Assembly (NCBI GenBank): GCA_017437125.1 | Contig: JAFSBV010000012.1 | Span: 17,018-81,017 of the forward strand | Reading direction: 5' to 3' | Length of the DNA: 64,000 nt | DNA from: Bacteroidales bacterium | GTDB taxonomy: Bacteria > Bacteroidota > Bacteroidia > Bacteroidales > UBA932 | Shown here: piece after piece, positions 42,736-49,966 of the stretch | Layout: every line of letters starts with the position of its first letter | How positions within the stretch are numbered: position 1 is the stretch's first letter | The notes under the pieces: generated by a model | The model's database searches: none | The model's input: only the letters and a program-made list of their open reading frames with translations | What the model was told of the DNA's origin: nothing | Program-made: the position numbers and the translations under genes

Positions 42736-43134
42736 ATGAAAGCATTGAAATATTGCCGCACAGCTTCATTTGTGCCGATGATGGCGTTTTTGATTGTGTT
42801 TTTTGTTTATAGAACCTTGGATAAAGGATTTGACGGAATCCTGGCAACGACATTTGGCTTAATTTTCATCTTCGGTCCTTTAAGCTTTTATACACGTATT
42901 AAAAACGAAAACAATCCGGCATATCTTGCCAAGACCGAGAAGGGAATGATAATAGCCAACTTCGTCTCTATCGTACTCATGACAGCTTTGTCGATAGTTG
43001 GATTTTGCTGGGGAGTGGGAGGATATTTCAACTGGCTTTATCTGGCTATTATAGCTGGTGTAATTTATTCAACAACTAACAATGTCATTCTATACAAAGC
43101 AAAGAAGGCCTATGACGCTGAAAACTCTAAATAA
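42736..43134 (+). CDS. 132-aa four-helix membrane protein (unit 1, large partner)
   Basis: It has four predicted membrane segments: SFVPMMAFLIVFFVYRTL; ILATTFGLIFIFGPLSFY; MIIANFVSIVLMTALSIVGF; LYLAIIAGVIYSTTNNVILY. The C-terminus ILYKAKKAYDAE is shared with the 129-aa protein at 44102-44491 (ILYKAKMAYDSE), showing they are paralogues. The family is unknown to me. It starts 2 bp after the 66-aa gene and ends 7 bp before the CPBP protease gene. Confidence 0.7.
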   Translation: MKALKYCRTASFVPMMAFLIVFFVYRTLDKGFDGILATTFGLIFIFGPLSFYTRIKNENNPAYLAKTEKGMIIANFVSIVLMTALSIVGFCWGVGGYFNWLYLAIIAGVIYSTTNNVILYKAKKAYDAENSK

Positions 43135-43141
43135 GTAGAGC

Positions 43142-43861
43142 ATGGCAGATCTGTTAATTATAAATCCGTTGTTGAATATAGCAGTAATTCTTCCCCTGCT
43201 GCTGTTGTTCATGAAGGAGAGGACACGGGAAAACAACTTCCGTATCTTCAGTGTTATCCTATGTTACTTCATATGCAATCTTGCTTTGACAGTACAGTTT
43301 CATGTTGATTTCCTGAACATAATAGGCGGCAAATGGAACTGGGATGGCAAGATATACGGAATCATATGGGGTATAGCAGCATATTTTATATTCCGATATC
43401 AGTTCAGCGAGAACAACTTCTTTACTTTTAGACAGAACAAAGAGGGTTTGAAGTCTGCAATCTGGGCTGCAGTCCTGGTAATCGGCATACCGACTCTCTT
43501 GGGAGCATTGAATACAAAGGAATTCAATCTTGAAACCTTGCTGTTTCAGATAACCATGCCAGGCCTCGATGAAGAGATAATGTTCAGAGGAGTGCTTCTC
43601 GGACTTATGTGCAGTTGTCTTCGTAACGATGGACCGACATGGAAAAATCCGGCCAATCTGATAACATCCATCCTGTTTGGTCTTGTGCATGCTCTGAACG
43701 TCGATGGAGGGTCTGTATCATTCAGTGTCTCATCTTTCATATGGACAGGAATGATCGGTTACGGCTTGGGATATATGACTCTTAAAACCAGAAGTATCCT
43801 GCTTGCAATAGTGGCTCATAACTTATGCAACTTTTTGCAAAATGTCGTTGCGATGTTTTAA
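43142..43861 (+). CDS. CPBP-family intramembrane glutamic protease (CAAX/Abi type)
   Basis: The 239-aa multi-pass protein has the three CPBP motifs: GLDEEIMFRGVLLG (EExxxR, about residue 145), SILFGLVHAL (FxxxH, about 180) and AHNLCNFLQN (HxxxN, about 230). Family members cleave peptides in the membrane or process bacteriocin-like and CAAX-like substrates. Some confer immunity to bacteriocins. Here it sits between two paralogous pairs of tiny membrane proteins, which could be substrates or partners, an inference from context. Confidence 0.9.
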   Translation: MADLLIINPLLNIAVILPLLLLFMKERTRENNFRIFSVILCYFICNLALTVQFHVDFLNIIGGKWNWDGKIYGIIWGIAAYFIFRYQFSENNFFTFRQNKEGLKSAIWAAVLVIGIPTLLGALNTKEFNLETLLFQITMPGLDEEIMFRGVLLGLMCSCLRNDGPTWKNPANLITSILFGLVHALNVDGGSVSFSVSSFIWTGMIGYGLGYMTLKTRSILLAIVAHNLCNFLQNVVAMF

Positions 43862-43903
43862 ATAGAATAATCAGTCTGGGAATGGATTATAAAACATTAC
43901 ATT

Positions 43904-44098
43904 ATGAAAGCTAAAACACAGAAAACTCTGCTTTGGGTAATCTTTGCAATCTCTGCACTCCTTCTTGTGCTTGTAATGCTCTTTCCTGGCGAAAAAGGGA
44001 ACAACATTTCGGTATTGCGAATGGCAATGATGATTGCTTTCGGACTCTGGGGAGTCATATATGCGAGTTATAAGTTGAAAAAACAAAAGGAGGAGTAA
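43904..44098 (+). CDS. 64-aa two-helix membrane protein (unit 2, small partner)
   Basis: It has two membrane helices (TLLWVIFAISALLLVLVMLF; MAMMIAFGLWGVIYASY) and a basic tail KLKKQKEE similar to that of the 66-aa protein at 42533. It ends 3 bp before the 129-aa gene, mirroring unit 1. No family recognised. Confidence 0.7.
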   Translation: MKAKTQKTLLWVIFAISALLLVLVMLFPGEKGNNISVLRMAMMIAFGLWGVIYASYKLKKQKEE

Positions 44099-44101
44099 TT
44101 T

Positions 44102-44491
44102 ATGAAGATGCTGAAACTTTTCCGTCTGCTATCCATGATTGCAGGACTCGCCTGCTTTATGATTTATTGTCTGCCTGAGACTGATGGCGGGGCCGGTTAT
44201 GATTGGACAATGATTGCTGTCCTTGTCCTCTTCATGGTCATTGGCCCGGCAAGTTTGATCGGCAATATCAAGAGAGAGGAACATCCTCAGACATTGACCG
44301 AATATAAGAAAGGCTATGTCATCATGTGCGTCATCCTGTTTGTCATTGTGCTTGGCTTATGTGCAACAGGTCTCATAGTCGGATTGGGTAAACTATGGAT
44401 GAACCTTGCATTCACATTTGCCACCCTTTACAACTTATTCAACGCAATCATTCTCTATAAAGCGAAGATGGCTTATGACTCCGAAAGCTAA
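44102..44491 (+). CDS. 129-aa four-helix membrane protein (unit 2, large partner)
   Basis: It has four predicted membrane segments, and the C-terminus YNLFNAIILYKAKMAYDSES is closely similar to unit 1's large protein. The loop IKREEHPQTLTEYKKGYVI corresponds to IKNENNPAYLAKTEKGMII in unit 1. Its end overlaps the next gene by 17 bp. It is paralogous to 42736-43134 by tandem duplication around the CPBP gene. Confidence 0.7.
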   Translation: MKMLKLFRLLSMIAGLACFMIYCLPETDGGAGYDWTMIAVLVLFMVIGPASLIGNIKREEHPQTLTEYKKGYVIMCVILFVIVLGLCATGLIVGLGKLWMNLAFTFATLYNLFNAIILYKAKMAYDSES

Positions 44492-45110
44492 AAACGTACT
44501 TAAGAAGATTCTTGCATACGCTCTGATGAGCATTGTGCTGATGCTGATATATTTTCTGATTGCTTTTATCCTCGACCTGATATTCAATCTGTTTGGTGGC
44601 GAAGATGGCATCAGTATCATAGCTGCGGTTGCAACCTGCATAGTTCTCACGGTGATATTTGTCGTTGGAGATATTGTCAGCAGCCGGAATAAGGGTGTTG
44701 ACAGAAGCGATGGCATCATCAGGATCTGCCGTAGAATACTGACCACAACTACCTACATGTTCTGCGGAATGCTGCTGATCGAATGGCTGATTCAGAAATT
44801 CTCGGACAAGGAATTCTCTCTTGGGTTGCTGCACTGGCTCTCATTTGCTCTTGCTGTGGCACTTTTTGATGAGCTTGTAAAAACGCATAAGGAGAAGAAG
44901 ATGCAGGAGGATGAGAATGCGCTTGTCGTAGCCGCAGAATGCGAAGATATGCAGACTGCAGAAGACATCTGCAACAGACTTGAATGCAAGGGTATCAAGG
45001 CAATGATCGTTGAGAAGGGCAGTCCTGTATATATCAAAGGTAACGGTTCTCCTGTTCAGATTCAGGTATGCCGGAAGGATCAGCAGAAGTCGGCAGACAT
45101 AGTCATATAA
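44475..45110 (+). CDS. membrane protein with C-terminal DUF2007-like signalling domain
   Basis: The 211-aa protein's start ATG 44475 (MTPKAKNVLKKILAY) follows the usual basic-helix pattern; a longer frame from 44406 lies inside the upstream gene. Four membrane helices occupy residues ~10-140. The last ~65 residues (ALVVAAECEDMQTAEDICNR, LECKGIKAMIVEKG, VQIQVCRKDQQKSADIVI) match the DUF2007 'putative signal transducing' pattern, a small ferredoxin-like fold. It is the sixth gene of the operon starting at 42533. Confidence 0.75.
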   Translation: MTPKAKNVLKKILAYALMSIVLMLIYFLIAFILDLIFNLFGGEDGISIIAAVATCIVLTVIFVVGDIVSSRNKGVDRSDGIIRICRRILTTTTYMFCGMLLIEWLIQKFSDKEFSLGLLHWLSFALAVALFDELVKTHKEKKMQEDENALVVAAECEDMQTAEDICNRLECKGIKAMIVEKGSPVYIKGNGSPVQIQVCRKDQQKSADIVI

Positions 45111-45118
45111 TTAAAGAA

Positions 45119-45284
45119 ATGAAAAGAATCGTAATACTTCTGCTGACCATACTGTCTGCCATCGGATGCAGCAGTCCCAATGACAGTAAGCTGCGAGATT
45201 GCCCGCACCGGCAAAGTGTTCTGTGATGATCCCGAATTTCCGGATGTCGAGACAGAATCACCTGAAGAAGATGCTCTATCATGA
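45119..45284 (+). pseudogene. frameshifted small lipoprotein gene
   Basis: Frame 1 from ATG 45119 gives a lipoprotein signal MKRIVILLLTILSAIGCSSP and stops at 45226. In the +1 frame a convincing acidic continuation reads VSCEIARTGKVFCDDPEFPD and ends at 45284. Together they would make a ~54-aa lipoprotein, so a one-base change near 45180-45190 has probably broken the gene (or is a sequencing error). It starts 8 bp after the DUF2007-like gene, as the last member of the operon. Confidence 0.6.
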
Positions 45285-45346
45285 CATGAACTCCTACACT
45301 CTCCCTTTTCTATAACGTCCATCACTAATTCGCTTGAAAACCTGCC

Positions 45347-45393
45347 GGACGGCCACGAAAAAGGCGAATAACCCTTATAAACAGAGGCCGTCC
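45347..45393 (+). terminator. possible terminator of the membrane-protein operon
   Basis: GGACGGCC (45347-45354) pairs with GGCCGTCC (45386-45393) across a 31-nt loop. ATCATAAAATCAGTTGTTTTT follows at a distance. The loop is large, so the call is weak. From 45285 to the 113-bp element at 45542 I see no gene. Confidence 0.4.
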
Positions 45394-45541
45394 ATCATAA
45401 AATCAGTTGTTTTTCTGCCGGAAACTTGACCCCGCACACAATGAGTGACCTATTTCTGATGGGTCGCAAATTGCCATACTGACTCACATGACGATACTCC
45501 TATGTAATCCTTATGAGTTTTTATCTTTGAGCAGTGAATAA

Positions 45542-45654
45542 ACAGCTTGGTAAAAAAGTGCCACAGAATTGACCGGGCTGTACAGAAAACCAATCAGATT
45601 GCCTTGATCTTGAGACAGCTTGGTCAAGATTAGACTATTAATTGACCGAGGTGT
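45542..45654. repeat. 113-bp two-unit inverted-repeat element, copy C (most diverged)
   Basis: Arms: ACAGCTTGG 45542-45550, 22 bp, CCGGGCTGT 45573-45581, 33 bp, ACAGCTTGG 45615-45623, 22 bp, CCGAGGTGT 45646-45654. Spacings equal those of copies A and B. In the first unit the arm change C to G at the fourth base is matched by G to C in the partner arm, and two T-G pairs keep the stem. It lies between the small-membrane-protein operon (+) and ExbB-like copy 2 (-). Confidence 0.85.
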
Positions 45655-45689
45655 TCAAGCGAAGAATTGCGTTCCGGAAATCATTGATT

Positions 45690-46019
45690 CTATAGCCTCG
45701 GTTTCTGAAAAATGACGATTATCTGTGATACGACATAAACGATGGCGCCGTAAATCGCAGGGATAAAGGTCACCTTCAATCCTCGGTACATTATTCCCAT
45801 TGCCGTCTCCGGATTTGAAGACAGGTAATCCAGTGCCTGCCTCAATCCGGTAAAAGCCCAGATCAGTCCGACAGCGAACGCAATCTTGCCGATGTTCTCG
45901 ACCCATGCAGGAGCCTTCCATGCGGCAAAGAATATGAGGGTCAGCAGAATTGTTATAATTGACATTCCGAGATAACCACCTTCTACAAAAAGGTAAATGA
46001 TTGAATTCAATGGAGTCAT
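45690..46019 (-). CDS. short MotA/TolQ/ExbB-like membrane protein (copy 2)
   Basis: The 109-aa protein has three membrane segments: LGMSIITILLTLIFFAAWKAPAWV..IGKIAFAVGLIWAF, and IPAIYGAIVYVVSQIIVIFQKPRL. It is a paralogue of 41088-41435. It starts 23 bp after the outer-membrane barrel gene in the same direction, so the two form an operon probably controlled by the divergent LytTR protein (48263-48967). Pairing an ExbB-like protein with a TonB-receptor-like barrel is suggestive, but no TonB or ExbD is seen nearby. Confidence 0.75.
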   Translation of the reverse strand: MTPLNSIIYLFVEGGYLGMSIITILLTLIFFAAWKAPAWVENIGKIAFAVGLIWAFTGLRQALDYLSSNPETAMGIMYRGLKVTFIPAIYGAIVYVVSQIIVIFQKPRL

Positions 46020-46042
46020 AACCGTAAATTTTGTTAAAGTTA

Positions 46043-48109
46043 CTAAAATTCAAATACTCCCGTATCGGAGTCACTGTTATTTATACTCTTGTTGGAGTAT
46101 TTGCCCTTGCCCTTGACAAAGTTCCATGACAATGAGATTCCGAATTCATGATTCTTCGTACGCAGATTTGTCGATGTCTTGTGATGAACCGGAGAGGCTG
46201 CTGTCGTTTCTGAAACGAACTTGTCCTCTACAAATGGGAACAGACACTGAAGACCGATAGTAAGTCTGTTCTTCCTCCAAGAAAGATTGATGTATGAAAT
46301 CTTCTCATATCCCTCAAGATAAATTCCGCTTAATGACTGGCCGACAAGGGTATGCCTGTATGACAATGTGAAACCCTTCCAGTATGCAGCTATGTTTCCA
46401 TATACAGGGAAGAACCAGTGATGAACCGCATCAGACTCGTCGTCCGCCTTGAATGTCTGATAGTCAGCCGTTCCGTCAAGCGATATCTCAAGGAATTTCC
46501 ACGGAACATATGATAATGTGACGTTTGTTCCAAGTGCCGAACCATATTGTCCGTTCATTGTCTGGAGCATCCAATGGTCTCCGCCATCAACGAAGGCATT
46601 GTACAACTGGCCTTTGGTGTAGTTGAAATGCAGGTCGGCAGTCATGGCGAGCTTCCCCGGAATGTTGAATGCATACATGAACTGTGAGCCGTATCGTGTG
46701 CTGTTCCTTACATTCACATTGCCGGTCTTATAGAATCCTTCCATTATCATGATCCTGTTGTCGGACATCTGCTGTATTCCCGGCATCATAGTCTCTGAAT
46801 CAAGTTTCAGCCTCATATAGTGCTTCTGCCTGAATCCGTAACCGAGGAGAAGGGTAGGGGTGAAGGCTATGTCTGAAAAGCCGTTGTCTCCCGATTTGAT
46901 GTTGCCGGTCGCTCCGAGGCTGAACCTGTATGAGAATGAATTTATCCTTGATGAATATTCTCCATATATCCTGTGGGTGGATGTATTTACATCGGAAGTT
47001 CCTCCTCCGTCGGAATTCACCAGATTATTCTGAAGCCAGTTATATGCCCCTTTGTATCCGAAATCAAGTTTATGGGTTCCTTTGGTCCAGAGGTAGTTTA
47101 ATTCTCCGATTACAGAACTCTTCCTGGTGTCGAGATCCATGATATCCTTATATCCATCTTCAGAATCACGCAAGACTGTCTCTGAAGAAACCGCATTCTG
47201 TGAGTTCCTGTATGTCGTTCCGAGCACATCGAATGTCAACGTGCTTGATGGAGAGATTATCTTCGAGAAATATACCTCCGCCACAGGCATCAGTGTCTTT
47301 ACCATGTCCTGCGTCAGTCCGCTTCGTTTCTGCAAGACATCGCCCCATTTCAAATTGATATCTCTTGTCCTCTCCATTCTGCTCAGATTATCATCCATAC
47401 TCAATGAAATCTGCAAGGTATAGTCATTGTCTTTCGCATTCAGCCATGACAGACCTCCGCTGTACTGGCTGCCCCAGTCCTGACTTTTCTGGATATAGTT
47501 GTATTGATAGTTCTGCCCGTCAAGGATGCATGAATATATGCCTTCTTCGGTATCCCATACCTTTCTTTTATGGTTAAAATGCGTCCCTATGTCTATCGTG
47601 AACTTGTTGTTGCCGCTCACATAACTAACGGAACCGCGTGCATTTGTATATATCTGGCCACCTCTGCCGTAGAAGTTGCCCGACCAGCCAGTATCGAGAC
47701 GTGACGTATGTACATTTATCATCACGTCAGCATCTTCCATATACCTTACAGGCGGCACATCATAATAATCAACCTTCTTTACCTTCTCAGGAGAAATCAA
47801 TTGCAATTCATAATCGCTGGCCTTGACTCCGTTGATAAGGACAAGGACATTCTTGGCCCCTACGGTCTTGATTGAATTGCTCTGCTGGTCTATGAACAAT
47901 CCCGGGATACCGGAAACAAGATCTCTTGCTTCGCGTGCCTGAACCATCTGCTCCTTTGTGAAGAAATGGGTGGTCCTGTCGATCTTGTAGGTCATGTTGC
48001 CGTCGCTGATTACTGCGGCATTCAGCATCTCTGTGATAAGGCTGTCAGTCTGCGCTCCCATCGAAATAGTCAATGATAGAAGCATGGAAATAATGATGAA
48101 TCTTTTCAT
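46043..48109 (-). CDS. TonB-dependent-receptor-like outer membrane beta-barrel protein
   Basis: The 688-aa protein has signal peptide MKRFIIISMLLSLTISMGAQ. The plug-like domain (residues ~50-140) reads DLVSGIPGLFIDQQSNSIKT, NVLVLINGVKASDYELQLIS, VKKVDYYDVPPVRYM. The rest is alternating beta strands with aromatic girdles (e.g. NFYGRGGQIYTNARGSVSY, SISLSWNF-type end HEFGISLSWNFVKG). It fits the 'outer membrane beta-barrel protein' relatives of TonB receptors, but no clear TonB box or N-terminal CarboxypepD-like domain is present. The promoter carries two 18-bp LytTR-type direct repeats. Confidence 0.85.
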   Translation of the reverse strand: MKRFIIISMLLSLTISMGAQTDSLITEMLNAAVISDGNMTYKIDRTTHFFTKEQMVQAREARDLVSGIPGLFIDQQSNSIKTVGAKNVLVLINGVKASDYELQLISPEKVKKVDYYDVPPVRYMEDADVMINVHTSRLDTGWSGNFYGRGGQIYTNARGSVSYVSGNNKFTIDIGTHFNHKRKVWDTEEGIYSCILDGQNYQYNYIQKSQDWGSQYSGGLSWLNAKDNDYTLQISLSMDDNLSRMERTRDINLKWGDVLQKRSGLTQDMVKTLMPVAEVYFSKIISPSSTLTFDVLGTTYRNSQNAVSSETVLRDSEDGYKDIMDLDTRKSSVIGELNYLWTKGTHKLDFGYKGAYNWLQNNLVNSDGGGTSDVNTSTHRIYGEYSSRINSFSYRFSLGATGNIKSGDNGFSDIAFTPTLLLGYGFRQKHYMRLKLDSETMMPGIQQMSDNRIMIMEGFYKTGNVNVRNSTRYGSQFMYAFNIPGKLAMTADLHFNYTKGQLYNAFVDGGDHWMLQTMNGQYGSALGTNVTLSYVPWKFLEISLDGTADYQTFKADDESDAVHHWFFPVYGNIAAYWKGFTLSYRHTLVGQSLSGIYLEGYEKISYINLSWRKNRLTIGLQCLFPFVEDKFVSETTAASPVHHKTSTNLRTKNHEFGISLSWNFVKGKGKYSNKSINNSDSDTGVFEF

Positions 48110-48134
48110 GGCGAAATCCGTTTTAATGTTGCTG

Positions 48135-48203
48135 CAAAACTATGCAGAACCTCGTAGAAATGCCATGTCGAATCCACCTCTGGCTATGTTGAATCCACCT
48201 CTG
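48135..48203 (-). promoter_or_regulatory. OMP-ExbB2 promoter with tandem LytTR binding repeats
   Basis: ATGTCGAATCCACCTCTG (48165-48182) and ATGTTGAATCCACCTCTG (48186-48203) differ at one base and repeat with a 21-bp period, as expected for a LytTR pair on one DNA face. On the minus strand they sit directly upstream of the -33 position (48162-48164, GGC, non-consensus). The -7 box is TAGTTTTG (48135-48142). This is an activator-type layout serving the barrel gene. Confidence 0.8.
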
Positions 48204-48262
48204 AACACATTCTGAGCGCATCAGGAGGGATATTTCAACAATTTCCATTACATTTGTACCAT

Positions 48263-48967
48263 ATGAACAAGACAATTCTCATAACATTCTCTTACTGGAT
48301 CCTGGCGGTCATGATCATCGCCATGATCCTGCTCAGTCTCGGTTATCCGTTTGCACTCGGACTGCTTATGGGAAGCTTGTTCCTTCCAGGCACGTTCATA
48401 GTGAAGTTTCTCTTGCCGAAAGCTATAAAAGAAGAGGGTAGCAAGCGGATTTTCAGCTCGGTCTTTCTGTTCATGGGAGTGGCCGTTCTGGAGTTCCTGC
48501 TCATAGTATCTGTGCATATCTGGATATCAGACCACCCGTACCCTTCCATTGCAGGAGTGCTGGTAAATCCTATGTTTGTAGCTGTCGTGATCACTATGCT
48601 TTGCCTCGGTGACTGGTATCTGTCAAAGTACCTTTCCGCCATTCTTCCTGACGACAGAACCATAACATTTATTTCAGACAGGCACAAGGTATCCATTCTC
48701 CCATCGGAGATCATATATGTCGAATCAAACGACAGGGAAGTGTCTGTAGTGGCTACTGACGGCAGGACATATCGCAACAAGACGGGAATATCTCAATGGG
48801 AAAGCATTCTTGGAGATGATTTCATAAGAATCCATCGCTCATATATTGTCAATCGTTCTTCAATTACATCCGTCGATAAGGAATACGTATGGATAGGGGA
48901 CTGTCAGCTCCCGATTTCCCGCAAATACTATAAATCAGTTCAAGACGCTTGTATTATTTCTGCTTAA
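48263..48967 (+). CDS. LytTR-family membrane-bound transcriptional regulator (copy 2)
   Basis: The 234-aa protein has four membrane helices (residues ~1-115), then a LytTR domain: ITFISDRHKVSILPSEIIYV, ESNDREVSVVATDGRTYRNK, TGISQWESILGDDFIRIHRS, CQLPISRKYYKSV. ATG 48263 is preceded by the -7 box TACATTTG (48249-48256) by only 6 bp, so the message is nearly leaderless unless a later start is used. It is divergent from the OMP-ExbB2 operon whose promoter carries the direct repeats it most likely binds. Confidence 0.9.
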   Translation: MNKTILITFSYWILAVMIIAMILLSLGYPFALGLLMGSLFLPGTFIVKFLLPKAIKEEGSKRIFSSVFLFMGVAVLEFLLIVSVHIWISDHPYPSIAGVLVNPMFVAVVITMLCLGDWYLSKYLSAILPDDRTITFISDRHKVSILPSEIIYVESNDREVSVVATDGRTYRNKTGISQWESILGDDFIRIHRSYIVNRSSITSVDKEYVWIGDCQLPISRKYYKSVQDACIISA

Positions 48968-49128
48968 AGAAAGTGGCTGTTGAATCTCTGTCCGATGCTG
49001 TCAGCGAGATCCTTGTCTCCATGTTTGAAAGCTGAATCGCCCCAGATATCCTGCATGATATAGAACTCTGCCGAGCTGAGAAGTGAATCGGACAGCCTTT
49101 CGGCTATCTCACGTGCCTTTTCATTCCT
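48964..49128 (-). pseudogene. C-terminal fragment of a DUF2723 gene
   Basis: The minus-strand frame between TGA (49129-49131) and TAA (48964-48966) reads NEKAREIAERLSDSLLSSAE and ends DLADSIGQRFNSHFL. This parallels the end of the intact DUF2723 protein (EKALELAARLADDLLESTAF; SALASSIRDRFNKML). It has no start codon, and overlaps the end of LytTR copy 2 by 4 bp and the broken TPR-HTH gene by 25 bp. It is a remnant joined to that gene by an old recombination event. Confidence 0.65.
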
Positions 49129-49469
49129 TCAATGATACGTTCCTTCCAGAACAAAGCCTTTTCTGCATTCTCAGTATCTCCCGCTTCAGTGTAATAGCTG
49201 ACTGCAATGTTTATTATGCTGTCGCTTGTCATGGCTATTCCGCAGTTCTCCAGAGCGATGGAATACAGCAGGGCATGTCTGGCCTTCTGTTCTCTTGTGG
49301 TAAGATGGCTTCTGTCCAGGGAATCGAGAGCTACGAACGCACTGTCCGGATGTGTCTCGATCTGTCTCTGGGCCCTGTCAAGAGCGGCATCCACATCACT
49401 GGTGTGGACGCAGGAAGCGAGACATACTGAAAGTATGAAGTAAAAGAATATGTTCTGAAGAGTCTTTAT
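49104..49469 (-). pseudogene. truncated TPR-HTH regulator lacking its start codon and HTH domain
   Basis: The frame reads IKTLQNIFFYFILSVCLASC, then VHTSDVDAALDRAQRQIETH, then PDSAFVALDSLDRSHL. It matches the start of the intact regulator at 34408-35355 (MSRLSNIFFFIIFSISMASC...) almost residue for residue for ~110 positions. The initiator position holds ATA, overlapping the msrA stop. Sequence ends after FWKERIIEGMKRHVR, where DUF2723-like sequence takes over. The membrane helix and HTH are missing. An internal ATG (49394) gives a signal-less 96-aa ORF that is unlikely to function. Confidence 0.75.
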
Positions 49470-49966
49470 GCCTTTCTTGCGAATTCGAACAGTTCAAACG
49501 GCAGATGGCAGTAGCCATCCGGATTGTTTTCGAGATAGTCCTGATGATAATCCTCTGCAGGATAGAAATTCCTGAGCGGCTGTAACTCGACTGCGAGAGG
49601 AACATCATATTCCCTTGCCACCTCGTCATAAACGGCCTTGATTGCAGGAAGATCTTCAGGATCAGTATAGTATATGCCTGTGCGGTATCTTGTTCCTGCA
49701 TCTTCTCCCTGCCTGTTCAGGCTGACTGGATCAATCGCCTTGAAGAACATCCGGACAAGGAATGTCAGACTGATGCTGTCGTCATATTCCACATGCACGG
49801 TCTCAGCATATCCGGTCCTGTCGGTATAGACCTCCTTGTATGTCGGATCCGGGGTGTTGCCGTTGGCATACCCTGTTTCTGTGAATGTCACTCCTCTTAT
49901 CTGTTTGAAGAAATGTTCTGTCCCCCAGAAGCATCCTCCGGCAAAGTATATTTCCTTTTTTATCAT
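49466..49966 (-). CDS. msrA: peptide methionine-S-sulfoxide reductase MsrA
   Basis: The 166-aa protein has the catalytic motif GGCFWGTEHFF at residues ~8-18. TGYANG, YAETVHVEYD and YHQDYLENNPDGYC are the other MsrA landmarks. It repairs methionine-S-sulfoxide. ATG 49966 is chosen because it forms an ATGA overlap with the stop of the upstream barrel gene; an in-frame ATG nine bases earlier would overlap more. No MsrB domain is fused. Without a signal peptide it is predicted cytoplasmic. Confidence 0.96.
   Translation of the reverse strand: MIKKEIYFAGGCFWGTEHFFKQIRGVTFTETGYANGNTPDPTYKEVYTDRTGYAETVHVEYDDSISLTFLVRMFFKAIDPVSLNRQGEDAGTRYRTGIYYTDPEDLPAIKAVYDEVAREYDVPLAVELQPLRNFYPAEDYHQDYLENNPDGYCHLPFELFEFARKA

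Noticed and set aside
42533-44491. The 64-66 aa membrane proteins as type I toxins
   Set aside because: They are longer than typical type I toxins, sit in a continuous operon with good spacing, and no antisense RNA promoter is evident.
45655-46074. 139-aa frame overlapping ExbB-like copy 2
   Set aside because: The 45690-46019 frame has the three membrane helices and paralogy to copy 1; this alternative frame has neither.
49104-49394. Functional 96-aa protein from the internal ATG at 49394
   Set aside because: It lacks the signal peptide, membrane helix and HTH of its full-length paralogue. The upstream frame clearly continues the homology back to a lost start codon.
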